64,000 bases of DNA from Hyphomonadaceae bacterium BRH_c29 (GTDB taxonomy: Bacteria > Pseudomonadota > Alphaproteobacteria > Caulobacterales > Hyphomonadaceae). The translations under genes were made by a program, and so were the position numbers. The DNA lies in NCBI GenBank assembly GCA_000961695.1, contig LADW01000031.1, positions 88,378-152,377 on the forward strand, in the 5' to 3' direction. Below the pieces are notes generated by a model. The model searched no databases. It was not told the origin of the DNA and saw only the letters and a list, made by a program, of their open reading frames with translations. Positions 50,013 through 58,315 of this stretch are shown piece after piece (position 1 is the first letter of the stretch; each line of letters starts with the position of its first letter).

Positions 50013-52856
50013 TCAGAAACTGTCTACGGCGCGCGACCGCTTCAGCTTGCGGGCCGGCGTGTGCGGGGCCTCTGGTTCATGCCGCCCCAATACGTCCAGA
50101 AGCTGTTCGCGCAGGGACTCTTTGATGGCGGCCTGTTCCAGCTTTCGGCCATCATCGGTCTGCACGTAGAACGCATCGAACATGCGCTCACCATATGAGC
50201 CGACATGCGCCGAGTGGATCGAGACGCCGGCTTCGGCCAAGCACGTGGCCACATCATACAGCAGCGCCGGACGGTCACGCCCGGCAATGTCGATCACGGT
50301 ATGGTCTGCCGAGAGGTCGTCACGGATCTGGACCGAAGGCTGCACCAGGAAGGCGGCCTGCCGCCGGCCAGTGCGCTCTTTCACGACGATGGGCGCAGGG
50401 TTGCCCGCCAGCACATCGCGCAGGGCCGCTTCCAGCTTCTGCAGCCGCGCCGCGTCGACCTCGCCGAAAGGCTTGTCCTGCACATCATGGATCATGAACA
50501 CGTCGATGATGCGGCCTGCCCGGCTGGTATAGACCTGCGCCGCAATGATGTTGGCGCCATGATGGGCCATCGTGCCCGCAAGGTCTGCGAACAGGCCCGG
50601 ACGGTCTGCGCCAGAGACGAACAGCGCCATGGCGCCGCCTTCCAGCGACAGGCGATGATGCACCTGGTCTCCGCCGCCATTCAGGGCTTTGGCATGCCAG
50701 GCCAGATCGTCGATGTCGAAGCCGGTCCAGTAGGCCGTTTCCATCTCCAGCATGAGCGCGGGCACGCTGCCAAGGCGGTCGATCAGTTCGGTCTGGCGGC
50801 GCTCGGCACGCGCTTCCAGCTCGGCCTGGACGCCCGCCTCATCCGTACGCCCGCCGCGCAGGGCGGCGGCGGTGTTGTGATAAAGGTCGGTCAGGAGTTG
50901 ACCCTTCCAGGCGTTCCACACGCCGGGGCCGACGGCCTTGATGTCTGCAATCGTCAGGATGTAGAGCAAGCGCAGCCGTTCCAGCGAGCCGATCATTTCG
51001 GCGAATTTCGCCACGGTGCGCGGATCGGAAATGTCCCGCTTCTGCGCCGTCTCGCTCATCTCCAGATGGTGACCGACAAGCCAGCTGACGAGATCGGTGT
51101 CATCCTCAGACAGGCCGAGCCGTTCGCAGGCGCGCCGGGAGGTCTTGGTGCCAGCAATCTGCTGGTCGCCCTTCCCCTTGCCCGTATCGTGCAGAAGCAT
51201 GGCGAGATAGAGCACGTTGCGCTTCTCGATCAGGCCGAACAATTCGCCGACCAGTTTGATCGGCTGTTCGTCGCGCCCGGCTTCCATGTCGGCAATCGCC
51301 TCGACAGCGCGGATCGTGTGCTCGTCCACCGTGTAGTGGTGGTACATGTTGAACTGGGTCTGGGCGACGATGCCGCCAAATTCGGGGATCGCCCGGCCCA
51401 GCACGCCGGCTTCGTTCATGCGGCGCAGCACCATGCCCGGATCATTACCGCCAAGAATGGCATCAAGGATCAGCGCCTGCGCTTCCGGCTTCTCGCGCAC
51501 GCGCTCGTTCAGGGCACGGAGATTACGCGTCAGCAGGCTCAGCGCCTGCGGGTGGGTGTCTTTTCCCGCGTCCCGCGCGACAATAAACAGGCGCAACATG
51601 TTGAGCGGATCGTTCCGCATCGCCTTGTCGTCGTCCACATTCACCCGGCCATTGTCGAGGATGAAGCCCTTCTCGGCCAGCGCCACAGGGCCGCGAACCG
51701 GCAGGAACCGGCGCAGGCCTTCGGGCTTTTTCTTGTGGTCCGCTTCGAGCTTCGCCGCCAGGATGCGCGTCAGGCCGCCAACATCCTTGGTGACCAGGAA
51801 ATAGCGCTTCATGAAGCGCTCAACGCCCTGCTGGCCGCGCCGGTCGCGATAGCCCATGCGGGCCGCGATCTCGGGCTGCAGGTCAAAACTGATGCGTTCT
51901 TCTGCCCGTCCGGTCAGGAAGTGAAGGTGACAGCGTACCGTCCACAGGAAACGCGCGGCGCGGATGAAGACGATATATTCATGGTCCGTGAACGGACCGG
52001 CCTTCATCACATCTTCCAGCGTGACGCCGCCATACATGTGCTTGACGATCCAGTAGAGCGTCTGCAGATCCCGCAGGCCGCCCTTGCCTTCTTTCAGGTT
52101 CGGCTCAACCACATAGCGCGCATCGCCCTGGCGCGCGTGGCGCTTGTCGCGTTCAGCCAGCTTGTCGGCGATAAACTGCGCGTCGCGGCCCTTCACGGCG
52201 CCCTCGTGGAAAGCCTCGATCATTTCCGTTGCCAAAGCTTCGTCGCCGCAGATATAGCGCGCATCCAGAAGGCTGGTCTTGATGGTCACGTCTTCCAGCG
52301 CCAGCTTGACGCAATCTGTCGGCGTACGGAACGCGTTGCCCACTTTGAGCCCCATGTCCCACAGGGCGTAGAGCATGTACTCCACCACGCTCTCTGTGTG
52401 CGGGCTCACCTTGTAGGCGCGCAGGAAGAGAAGGTCTGTGTCAGAGGACGGCCCCATCACGCCGCGACCATAGCCGCCGGTCGCCATGATGGCGATCCGC
52501 TCGGCCTCGGTCGGGTTGCGGGCGCGGTGAACGTGGGTCGTGGTGTAGTCGTAGAGCGCGCTGATCACCTCGTCCTGCACGGCAGACAGGAGCCGCGCGG
52601 TGTCCAGCCCGTCGGCGCCCTGTTGCAGGCGCTCCTGCGCAATCATGCGGCCGCGAAACATGGCCCCGTGCAGCAGGTCCAGCGCCGCCTTCCGGGCGGC
52701 CTGGGGGTTGCCGTAATTTTCCTGCGCCGCCGCCGTCAGCTTCACCCGCAGGGCGCGTCCGTCGATGATGTTGGAAATACGCCATTTGCCCGGCCGCCGG
52801 AGAAGCGGACTGCGGGTTTCGAGGAGCGTCGGGGCCTTGGGGGGCGTTAGGGTCAT
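50013..52856 (-). CDS. glnD: bifunctional [protein-PII] uridylyltransferase/uridylyl-removing enzyme
   Basis: A 947-residue nitrogen sensor. The nucleotidyltransferase site is GGYGRG (127-132) with SSDTD (137-141). The HD domain that removes UMP has DEHTIRAVEAIADMEAGRDEQP and LLHDTGKGKGDQ. Two C-terminal ACT domains (ADRPGLFADLAGTMAHHGANI and RDRPALLYDVATCLAEAGVSI) would bind glutamine. It uridylylates PII proteins when nitrogen is scarce. It is the first gene of the long minus-strand run. Confidence 0.96.
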   Translation of the reverse strand: MTLTPPKAPTLLETRSPLLRRPGKWRISNIIDGRALRVKLTAAAQENYGNPQAARKAALDLLHGAMFRGRMIAQERLQQGADGLDTARLLSAVQDEVISALYDYTTTHVHRARNPTEAERIAIMATGGYGRGVMGPSSDTDLLFLRAYKVSPHTESVVEYMLYALWDMGLKVGNAFRTPTDCVKLALEDVTIKTSLLDARYICGDEALATEMIEAFHEGAVKGRDAQFIADKLAERDKRHARQGDARYVVEPNLKEGKGGLRDLQTLYWIVKHMYGGVTLEDVMKAGPFTDHEYIVFIRAARFLWTVRCHLHFLTGRAEERISFDLQPEIAARMGYRDRRGQQGVERFMKRYFLVTKDVGGLTRILAAKLEADHKKKPEGLRRFLPVRGPVALAEKGFILDNGRVNVDDDKAMRNDPLNMLRLFIVARDAGKDTHPQALSLLTRNLRALNERVREKPEAQALILDAILGGNDPGMVLRRMNEAGVLGRAIPEFGGIVAQTQFNMYHHYTVDEHTIRAVEAIADMEAGRDEQPIKLVGELFGLIEKRNVLYLAMLLHDTGKGKGDQQIAGTKTSRRACERLGLSEDDTDLVSWLVGHHLEMSETAQKRDISDPRTVAKFAEMIGSLERLRLLYILTIADIKAVGPGVWNAWKGQLLTDLYHNTAAALRGGRTDEAGVQAELEARAERRQTELIDRLGSVPALMLEMETAYWTGFDIDDLAWHAKALNGGGDQVHHRLSLEGGAMALFVSGADRPGLFADLAGTMAHHGANIIAAQVYTSRAGRIIDVFMIHDVQDKPFGEVDAARLQKLEAALRDVLAGNPAPIVVKERTGRRQAAFLVQPSVQIRDDLSADHTVIDIAGRDRPALLYDVATCLAEAGVSIHSAHVGSYGERMFDAFYVQTDDGRKLEQAAIKESLREQLLDVLGRHEPEAPHTPARKLKRSRAVDSF

Positions 52857-52889
52857 GGGGGCTGTCTATAGCAGGTTCCGGGACGGGTT

Positions 52890-53360
52890 CTATGCACCCT
52901 TTTCCGCCAGAACCGGCAGCACGCGCGACTTCTTCACCACGCCATAGGCAAAACTGGTCTCAATGGAGGCAATGCCGGGCAGTTTCTGGATCGTCTGGCG
53001 CACCAGCTGCTCATAATCATCGAGGCTGCGGGCAACGATTCGCAGCTCATAATCGGCCCCGCCGGTCATCAGGTAGCAGTCGAGAATGGCGTCGGTTTCG
53101 GCGATTTTCTTCTCAAAGGCCTGCACATTTTCCTGCGAGTGATTGGCGAGGCGGATGCGGACCAGGCAGGTGATGGGATAGCCGCAGGCTTTCTGGTCGA
53201 CCAGCGCCGAATAGCCCTGGATGACCCCGGCGGCCTCAAGGTTGCGCACCCGGCGCAAGCAGGGGGATGGCGAGAGGCCCACAGCCTCGGCCAGTTCGAG
53301 ATTGGTCAACCGCCCGTCCTGCTGAAGGGCCCTGACGATCTTGGCATCTATTGCGTCCAT
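52890..53360 (-). CDS. Lrp/AsnC family transcriptional regulator
   Basis: A 156-residue protein. ATG 53360 gives MDAIDAKIVRALQQDGRLTNLELAEAVGLSPSPCLRRVRNLEAAGVI, the classic Lrp helix-turn-helix; longer frames exist. The C-terminal RAM domain (ITCLVRIRL, VQAFEKKIAETDAILDCYLMTGGADYELRIVARSLDDYEQLVRQTIQKLPGI) would bind amino acids. It is divergent from the methionine gamma-lyase gene with 108 nt between starts, the arrangement of mdeR and mdeA in Pseudomonas putida, so it probably activates or represses that gene in response to methionine. Confidence 0.9.
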   Translation of the reverse strand: MDAIDAKIVRALQQDGRLTNLELAEAVGLSPSPCLRRVRNLEAAGVIQGYSALVDQKACGYPITCLVRIRLANHSQENVQAFEKKIAETDAILDCYLMTGGADYELRIVARSLDDYEQLVRQTIQKLPGIASIETSFAYGVVKKSRVLPVLAEKGA

Positions 53361-53468
53361 ACTCGATAGTATTAGCATATCCTGCCAATACACAAGCTTA
53401 AAGTGACGCAGTTTGGCACCCAATATCGGGGCCGCCGTGTTAGACTTCCTTCAAATCCGGAGGTTCCC
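53361..53468. promoter_or_regulatory. shared promoter region between Lrp regulator and lyase
   Basis: This 108-nt gap must hold both divergent promoters. GTATT (53369-53373) and AATAC (53387-53391) form an inverted repeat with 13 nt between, and CCAATA occurs twice (near 53385 and 53420). These are candidate Lrp-type half-sites. No clear -35/-10 pair could be fixed. Confidence 0.4.
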
Positions 53469-54671
53469 ATGGCTTTTGACGCAACCCGTACCGCAGGCCC
53501 CGCCACCCGTGCCATTCATCATGGCTATGACCCGGCCAAGAATGACAATGCGCTGACCCCGCCGCTGCACCTCACCTCAACGTTTGCCTTCCCCGATGCC
53601 GAGACCGGCGGCGCGCTGTTCGCGGGCGAAGCCGAGGGCCACATCTATTCGCGCATCTCGAACCCGACCGTCGCCCTGCTGGAGGCTCGCATTGCCAGCC
53701 TCGAAGGCGCCGAAGCCGGCCTCGCCACGGCCAGCGGCATGGGCGCGATCAGTTCCCTCATGTGGACGCTGCTGAAGCCCGGCGACGAGATCATCACCGA
53801 CCAGACACTGTATGGCTGCACCTTCGCCTTCATGCGCGACGGGCTTGCCCGCTTCGGCATCCAGATCACCCATGTCGACCTGCGCGACTTGGCCAACCTC
53901 TCTGCTGCGATCTCTGACAAGACGCGCGTTGTCTATTTCGAGACGCCAGCGAACCCGAACATGCGCCTGGTCGACATTCGCGAAGCCTCGCGCATCGCGC
54001 ACACCAAGGGGGCGCTCGTGGTGGTGGACAACACCTACGCCTCTCCCCTCCTGACGCGGCCGATAGAGCTTGGCGCAGACTTCGTCGTCCACTCGGCCAC
54101 CAAATATCTTGGCGGGCATGGAGACCTTGTCGCCGGCATGGTGGTCGGCCGTACCGAGGCCATCAAGGAAGTCCGCATGATCGGCGTGAAGGACATGACC
54201 GGCTCCGTCATGGCGCCGTTCAATGCCATGCTGGTGATGCGCGGCCTGAAGACCCTGCAGCTGCGCATGGCGCGCCATTGCGAGAGCGGGCAGACCGTCG
54301 CCGAATGGCTGGAAGCCCAGCCGGGCGTGGAAACCGTCTACTATCCGGGCCTCGCCAGCCACCCCCAGCATGAGCTGGCCAAGCGCCAGATGGACGGGTT
54401 CGGCGGCATGATCGCGTTCGAACTGAAAGGCGGTTATGAGGCCGGCATCGCCATGATGAACCGCCTGCAGATGATCCGCCGCGCCGTCAGCCTCGGCGAC
54501 GCCGAAAGCCTGATCCAGCACCCGGCCAGCATGACCCATTCCACCTACTCCCCCGAAGAACGCCTCGACCATGGCATCAGTGATGGCCTGATCCGGCTAT
54601 CAGTCGGATTGGAAGACGTTCAGGACATCCTGGCAGACCTCGCGGATGCGCTGGGGAGCAATGAAGGCTAG
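53469..54671 (+). CDS. mgl: methionine gamma-lyase
   Basis: A 400-residue PLP enzyme that splits L-methionine to methanethiol, 2-oxobutyrate and ammonia. Cys117 in TLYGCTFAF equals Cys116 of the Pseudomonas putida enzyme, the residue that separates it from cystathionine lyases; VKDMTG (Lys241-Asp242) equals its Lys240-Asp241, and the PLP lysine is Lys212 in SATKYLGGHGD. Length matches (398). ATG 53469 has GGAGG upstream. It ends with a TAG that overlaps the stop of the convergent EF-hand gene in the sequence CTAG. An imperfect copy of its last 67 bp lies at 55575. Confidence 0.9.
   Translation: MAFDATRTAGPATRAIHHGYDPAKNDNALTPPLHLTSTFAFPDAETGGALFAGEAEGHIYSRISNPTVALLEARIASLEGAEAGLATASGMGAISSLMWTLLKPGDEIITDQTLYGCTFAFMRDGLARFGIQITHVDLRDLANLSAAISDKTRVVYFETPANPNMRLVDIREASRIAHTKGALVVVDNTYASPLLTRPIELGADFVVHSATKYLGGHGDLVAGMVVGRTEAIKEVRMIGVKDMTGSVMAPFNAMLVMRGLKTLQLRMARHCESGQTVAEWLEAQPGVETVYYPGLASHPQHELAKRQMDGFGGMIAFELKGGYEAGIAMMNRLQMIRRAVSLGDAESLIQHPASMTHSTYSPEERLDHGISDGLIRLSVGLEDVQDILADLADALGSNEG
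54605..54671 (+). repeat. 67-bp imperfect direct repeat, copy 1 (end of mgl)
   Basis: The last 22 codons and stop of the lyase gene. The second copy is at 55575-55641, 970 bp further on, in the same orientation; 59 of 67 positions are identical. Confidence 0.9.
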
Positions 54672-55456
54672 CGCGCCAGGAATTCTTCCAGCGAGATCCG
54701 GCCATCGTCGTCGGCGTCTAAATCCCGGAACACCTGGCCGAGGCGCGCGAGCACGGCCGGGGGCGTCTCGTCGGTCTGGCCCATCGACCAGCGGACACCG
54801 GCCTCCGTGTCGAATTCCTCCGGCGTCGAGCCCTGCCGGAACGCGGTTCCGGAGGCCATGCCGGATATGGAGGCCCGAACATTACCAACGCCGGACGGCC
54901 GGGTGAATTCCGCGAAGCTCACCCCCTCGTCGCCATCGGTGTCGAGGTCGTGGAACAGGCGCGTGTCTTCCGCGACATGGCTGGCATAGAATTCCGCCCA
55001 GGTCACGATGCCGTCGGTATCGGCGTCGAGCTCCCCGAAAAAGCCGACGAGCGCGTCATGGGCGCGGTCAACTGGGCCGTCCGACGGCACGTCGAGCAGG
55101 CCGAGATAGTCGTCGAGGTCGAACTGGCCGTCCCCGTCAGCGTCGATCCGGTTGAAGAATCTTTCAGTGCGGCTCGATTCGGCGTTGGACGGCAGGAACG
55201 CGACGCCCGCCGCAACCGCGCCGAGCCCGGCGACCAAGCCCCAACGCGCCCACCATGGCGTGCGCCGGATCGCCTCCATCGGCCGGGCGATCACCGGCTG
55301 GTGAAACCTGCGGACATATTCCTCGATCAGGCGGCGGATGACACCGGAGGCCGACTCGCCCTGCTGCTCACAGGTCTCGTGGAAGGCCTGCTTGGTCTCA
55401 GGCGCGAGGCGCACTTCGATCTTGTCGGTCTTCTTGGATCTGTCTCGCGCGACCAT
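54668..55456 (-). CDS. ribbon-helix-helix / transmembrane / four EF-hand protein
   Basis: A 262-residue protein with an unusual build. Residues 8-48 (KKTDKIEVRLAPETKQAF, then SASGVIRRLIEEYV) read as a ribbon-helix-helix DNA-binding domain of CopG/Arc type. Residues 69-89 (WARWGLVAGLGAVAAGVAFL) are one membrane helix. Four EF-hand loops follow: DADGDGQFDLDD (105-116), DADTDGIVTWAE (144-155), DTDGDEGVSFAE (172-183) and DADDDGRISLEE (247-258). The positive-inside rule puts the RHH in the cytoplasm and the EF-hands in the periplasm, so calcium outside could alter DNA binding inside. ATG 55456 has AGGAGG 7 nt upstream. It lies between two copies of the mgl 3' end. Function unknown. Confidence 0.83.
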   Translation of the reverse strand: MVARDRSKKTDKIEVRLAPETKQAFHETCEQQGESASGVIRRLIEEYVRRFHQPVIARPMEAIRRTPWWARWGLVAGLGAVAAGVAFLPSNAESSRTERFFNRIDADGDGQFDLDDYLGLLDVPSDGPVDRAHDALVGFFGELDADTDGIVTWAEFYASHVAEDTRLFHDLDTDGDEGVSFAEFTRPSGVGNVRASISGMASGTAFRQGSTPEEFDTEAGVRWSMGQTDETPPAVLARLGQVFRDLDADDDGRISLEEFLAR

Positions 55457-55527
55457 CGCGGCCTCCTGTTCACCTAGGCTACCTCAAACGAACAGGATGC
55501 CATCTGCCAACCCCCGATTGCGTCCGA

Positions 55528-55552
55528 CACGCCAAATTTCGTGTCATGACAT
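55528..55552. promoter_or_regulatory. nested palindromes upstream of RHH-EF-hand gene
   Basis: ACACG-N8-CGTGT (55528-55545) overlaps the perfect 10-bp palindrome TGTCATGACA (55543-55552). They lie 72-96 nt upstream of the RHH-EF-hand gene. RHH dimers bind short palindromes of this size, so autoregulation is possible. Confidence 0.35.
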
Positions 55553-55574
55553 GATAAGCAGAGGGAATTCTGGG

Positions 55575-55641
55575 CGGATTCGAAGACGTTCAGGACATCC
55601 TGGCGGACCTTGAGGCGGCGCTGGGGAGTAACGAAGGCTAG
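55575..55641 (+). pseudogene. remnant of a methionine gamma-lyase 3' end
   Basis: Reads GFEDVQDILADLEAALGSNEG and stop, in the style of the lyase C-terminus, with no coding frame upstream. Against copy 1 there are 8 changes in 67 bp; four are synonymous third-position changes (GCA/GCG, CTC/CTT, AGC/AGT, AAT/AAC). That pattern suggests it came from a lyase gene that diverged while functional, not from a recent local duplication. The 317-nt gap 55457-55773 otherwise holds the palindromes at 55528 and the leader of the CPBP gene, with nothing else seen. Confidence 0.75.
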
Positions 55642-55773
55642 CCCTTCGCCGCTCCGCTTCTGGCGGCGCAGTGCTTTTCCTCACCCGCCTGCATCCAAAC
55701 GCACGCCTCGCGGCATCTTACCCCTGTTCGCCCATTTCCGGGTGAGGGCTAACCGGACAGGGACCTACCAGAC

Positions 55774-56484
55774 ATGAAGACGCATTCGAAGCGGGAGCGC
55801 ATCACAGCGCTCGCGGAAGTCATCGCCGTGGTGGCCATAGCCTACCTCTCCAAGGCTGCGCTCGATCCGTTCTTCTGGCGGTTTTCCGGGCCTGTTTCTC
55901 TCATCGCGCTGCTGATCGTGCTGACCGTCTATCTACGAGGTCGCGGCATTTACTGGTCACAGATGGGCCTGCGCGCAGTTCCGGGAGCGAAGAGCAAATG
56001 GCTGATGCTGCCGCAGACCCTGCTGGCCATCGTCGCCATCATCGCGACTGGCATTGTCACCCAATTGGTCTTGCCAGCCATCGGAATTGAAATCACGCCA
56101 GAAGGACAGGACGCGGCAGCGGATCGGTTTGGCAATATTGCCGGAAACCTGCCGGTCTACCTGATGTGGCTCGGCATCGGCATTGTCAGCGGCGGACTGG
56201 CGGAGGAGATGTTTTTCCGCGGCTATCTGATTACCCGGTTGCAGACCGCCTTCGAAGGCTTGCGCCTGGCGCCGGTTCTGGCGGTCTTCATCCCTGCGCT
56301 GATCTTCGGATTTGGTCACTACTATTATCAGGGCCTGAGCGGGCTGATCGCGACGGGCATGATCGGGCTGGTCATTGGTTGCCTGTTCCTACTGTACAAG
56401 CGGAACCTCTGGCCCCTGATCATCGCCCATGCCTTTGTCGACTCGCTCGGCATCACCGGCCTGTTCATGCAATGGGACATTTAG
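55774..56484 (+). CDS. CPBP family intramembrane metalloprotease
   Basis: A 236-residue protein with about seven membrane helices. The Abi/CPBP motifs are complete: EEMFFRGYL (Glu144, Glu145, Arg149), FGFGHYYYQG (His about 187) and AHAFVDSLG (His about 220). In eukaryotes and cocci such enzymes process CAAX proteins or bacteriocin-related substrates; bacterial single genes mostly have no known target. ATG 55774 with AGGGAC upstream. It is convergent with the BON-MscS gene, 14 nt apart. Confidence 0.87.
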   Translation: MKTHSKRERITALAEVIAVVAIAYLSKAALDPFFWRFSGPVSLIALLIVLTVYLRGRGIYWSQMGLRAVPGAKSKWLMLPQTLLAIVAIIATGIVTQLVLPAIGIEITPEGQDAAADRFGNIAGNLPVYLMWLGIGIVSGGLAEEMFFRGYLITRLQTAFEGLRLAPVLAVFIPALIFGFGHYYYQGLSGLIATGMIGLVIGCLFLLYKRNLWPLIIAHAFVDSLGITGLFMQWDI

Positions 56485-56498
56485 AGTGCGGGCCTCCC

Positions 56499-57902
56499 CT
56501 ACTCCACCGGGCTTTGCTCATCCAGCAGGTCTTGTTCGCCGCCCTGGGCGCGTTCGGCGGCGACTTTTTCGTTGATCGTGGTGTCGGCGGCGACGTCTGA
56601 AGCCTCGCGCGTATCGACCGGCTTTTTTGGCGGCGTAGCGGCGGCCGGCGGCGCGCTGTCTGCCGGGACGCTTTTCAGCGCGTCCTCGACCTTGCTGTCG
56701 AAGCGCAGCCTGTAGATCGGTTCCGGCAGGGTGAAGCCCGCCGACTCCAGCGCATCCTTGGTTGCACTGATGGCGAGGCCGCGGCCCTTGAAGAAATTCG
56801 TCTTGGTCTGGTTCACCCAGCCCATGAAGCGCAGCACGATATTCGAGTCGCCGACCGTCTGGATAAAAGCCTCCGGCTCCGGATCATTCAGCACGAAAGG
56901 CATCGCTTTCAGCCGGTCGAGGCCGAGCTGCATCGCCGCCACGGGATCGTCGGCCGCATCGACGCCGAGATCGAACTCAAAGCGCCGTTCCGGGTTGCGC
57001 GTATAATTCAGGATCACCGCCTTGAAGACGATCGTGTTGGGGATACGCAAATGGTTGCCATCCAGCGTCATCAGGATGGTGGAGCGCGAGGTGAGCCGGA
57101 TGACCTTGCCCTCGTTGCCATCAATGACGACATGCTCGTTCGCGCGGAACGGCTGGCGCACGCTCAGCATGATGGACGAGATATAGTTCTCCAGCGTGTC
57201 ACGTACCGAGAAGCCGATGGCGAGGCCGATCACGCCTGCGCCGCCGAGAATGGTGCCCAGCATCGTGGTGGCGCCAAGAATGTTCATCGCCATCACCAGG
57301 GCCACGAGCAGCGCAACAATGCGGAACGCGCCGGACACCAGCTCGACCAGGAACGGATTGGGCAGGAGCAGGCGCCAGAAGCCGCGCCACGAAGCGATCA
57401 GGTGCCCCAGCAGGGCGATGACCAGAAACACGGCCAGCGACACGCCATAGAGCGGCAAAGCGCGGTAGACTTTCTCCAACCGGCTGGACGAGTCCCCGAA
57501 CAGACTGCCAGTGCTGTCATCCACTGCCAGCCTGCGCTCGATCTGATTCTCGACCGTGACGACGCCGTTGACGCGCAGGGCCAGTTCCTCGGCGCGCGTG
57601 TCGGCAGCGGTGCTGGACACATCCCCGGTCAGCGTCACCACGCCGTGGTTCACCTTGACGGTGACCCGGCGAAGGGAGTCGATCTCGGCGAAAATGTCGG
57701 TGATGCGCGTTGCGATCTCAGCGTCGCTGGCCTGTGGTGGCGGGGTCTGGATCGCAGGCGTCGGATCGGTCGGCTCTTCGATGCCCGGCAGTTGCGCCAG
57801 CGCGAGGGGCGCAGACAGGGCGAAGCATACGAGAAACAGCCCGGCGTGCAGCCAGCGCGCGGCTGCGGCGGGGAAGTCCGTCAGATTTGTTTTTGAGCTC
57901 AT
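56499..57902 (-). CDS. mechanosensitive channel with periplasmic BON domain
   Basis: A 467-residue protein. A signal peptide (LFLVCFALSAPLALA) leads to a BON domain (residues about 58-125: ATRITDIFAEIDSLRRVTVKVNHGVVTLTGDVSSTAADTRAEELA), then MscS helices from about 148 with pore helix GTILGGAGVIGLAIGFSVRDTLENYISSIML. The soluble MscS domain has RQPFRANEHVVIDGNEGKVIRLTSRSTILMTLDGNHLRIPN. A Pro/Ala/Glu tail of about 55 residues ends it. BON domains bind phospholipid or osmolyte signals, so the fusion may sense envelope stress. It is the second MscS-type channel in the window. Confidence 0.9.
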   Translation of the reverse strand: MSSKTNLTDFPAAAARWLHAGLFLVCFALSAPLALAQLPGIEEPTDPTPAIQTPPPQASDAEIATRITDIFAEIDSLRRVTVKVNHGVVTLTGDVSSTAADTRAEELALRVNGVVTVENQIERRLAVDDSTGSLFGDSSSRLEKVYRALPLYGVSLAVFLVIALLGHLIASWRGFWRLLLPNPFLVELVSGAFRIVALLVALVMAMNILGATTMLGTILGGAGVIGLAIGFSVRDTLENYISSIMLSVRQPFRANEHVVIDGNEGKVIRLTSRSTILMTLDGNHLRIPNTIVFKAVILNYTRNPERRFEFDLGVDAADDPVAAMQLGLDRLKAMPFVLNDPEPEAFIQTVGDSNIVLRFMGWVNQTKTNFFKGRGLAISATKDALESAGFTLPEPIYRLRFDSKVEDALKSVPADSAPPAAATPPKKPVDTREASDVAADTTINEKVAAERAQGGEQDLLDEQSPVE

Positions 57903-57949
57903 CCGTGCTCAACCCGCGAGGTGAAGCAAAGTTCCCTCAGCAGGAAGAA

Positions 57950-58315
57950 TTAGCCCACCACCTTGAACTCATCCCCAAACCAGAGCGGCGAGTTGGCCAG
58001 ATCGATGAATTTCTTCTCGTCCTCCAGCAGTTCGGCGCCGGCCTTGGCCGCTGCCTTGCTGGTATTGGCCGCCATGGCCTCCTCGCTTTCGAACCAGAGC
58101 TCGGCGACGCCGTCATAGGAGGGCGGCCCGCCGCGGCTGGCCTGCATGGCGGCGTTCAGCGGGTCGTGGCCGGTATGGTTCTGGACGTATCGGAGGATGC
58201 CCAGCACGCCAGCGTGTTTCGCCACCAGCGGGGCATGCTGCTCCCGCCAGTAGCGCTGGAATTCCTCGCGACTGAGATGCGGCAGGCGGCGCAGGCAGAA
58301 GGTGAGCTTGATCAC
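57950..58315 (-). CDS. EthD domain protein
   Basis: A 121-residue dimeric alpha/beta barrel (EthD-like): MIKLTFCLRRLPHLSREEFQRYWREQHAPLVAKHAGVLGILRYVQNHT, then YDGVAELWFESEEAM. GTG 58315 overlaps the preceding acyl-CoA dehydrogenase stop as GTGA, so the two are translationally coupled and the longer frame to 58642 is false. EthD proteins assist in ether or aromatic degradation, and here it likely serves the same pathway as the dehydrogenase. Confidence 0.87.
   Translation of the reverse strand: MIKLTFCLRRLPHLSREEFQRYWREQHAPLVAKHAGVLGILRYVQNHTGHDPLNAAMQASRGGPPSYDGVAELWFESEEAMAANTSKAAAKAGAELLEDEKKFIDLANSPLWFGDEFKVVG

Noticed and set aside
50205..52850. 881-codon open frame antisense to glnD
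   Set aside because: It lies fully opposite glnD, is rich in His/Arg/Gln/Val from reversed GC-rich codons and shows no family pattern. Long antisense frames are expected in high-GC DNA.
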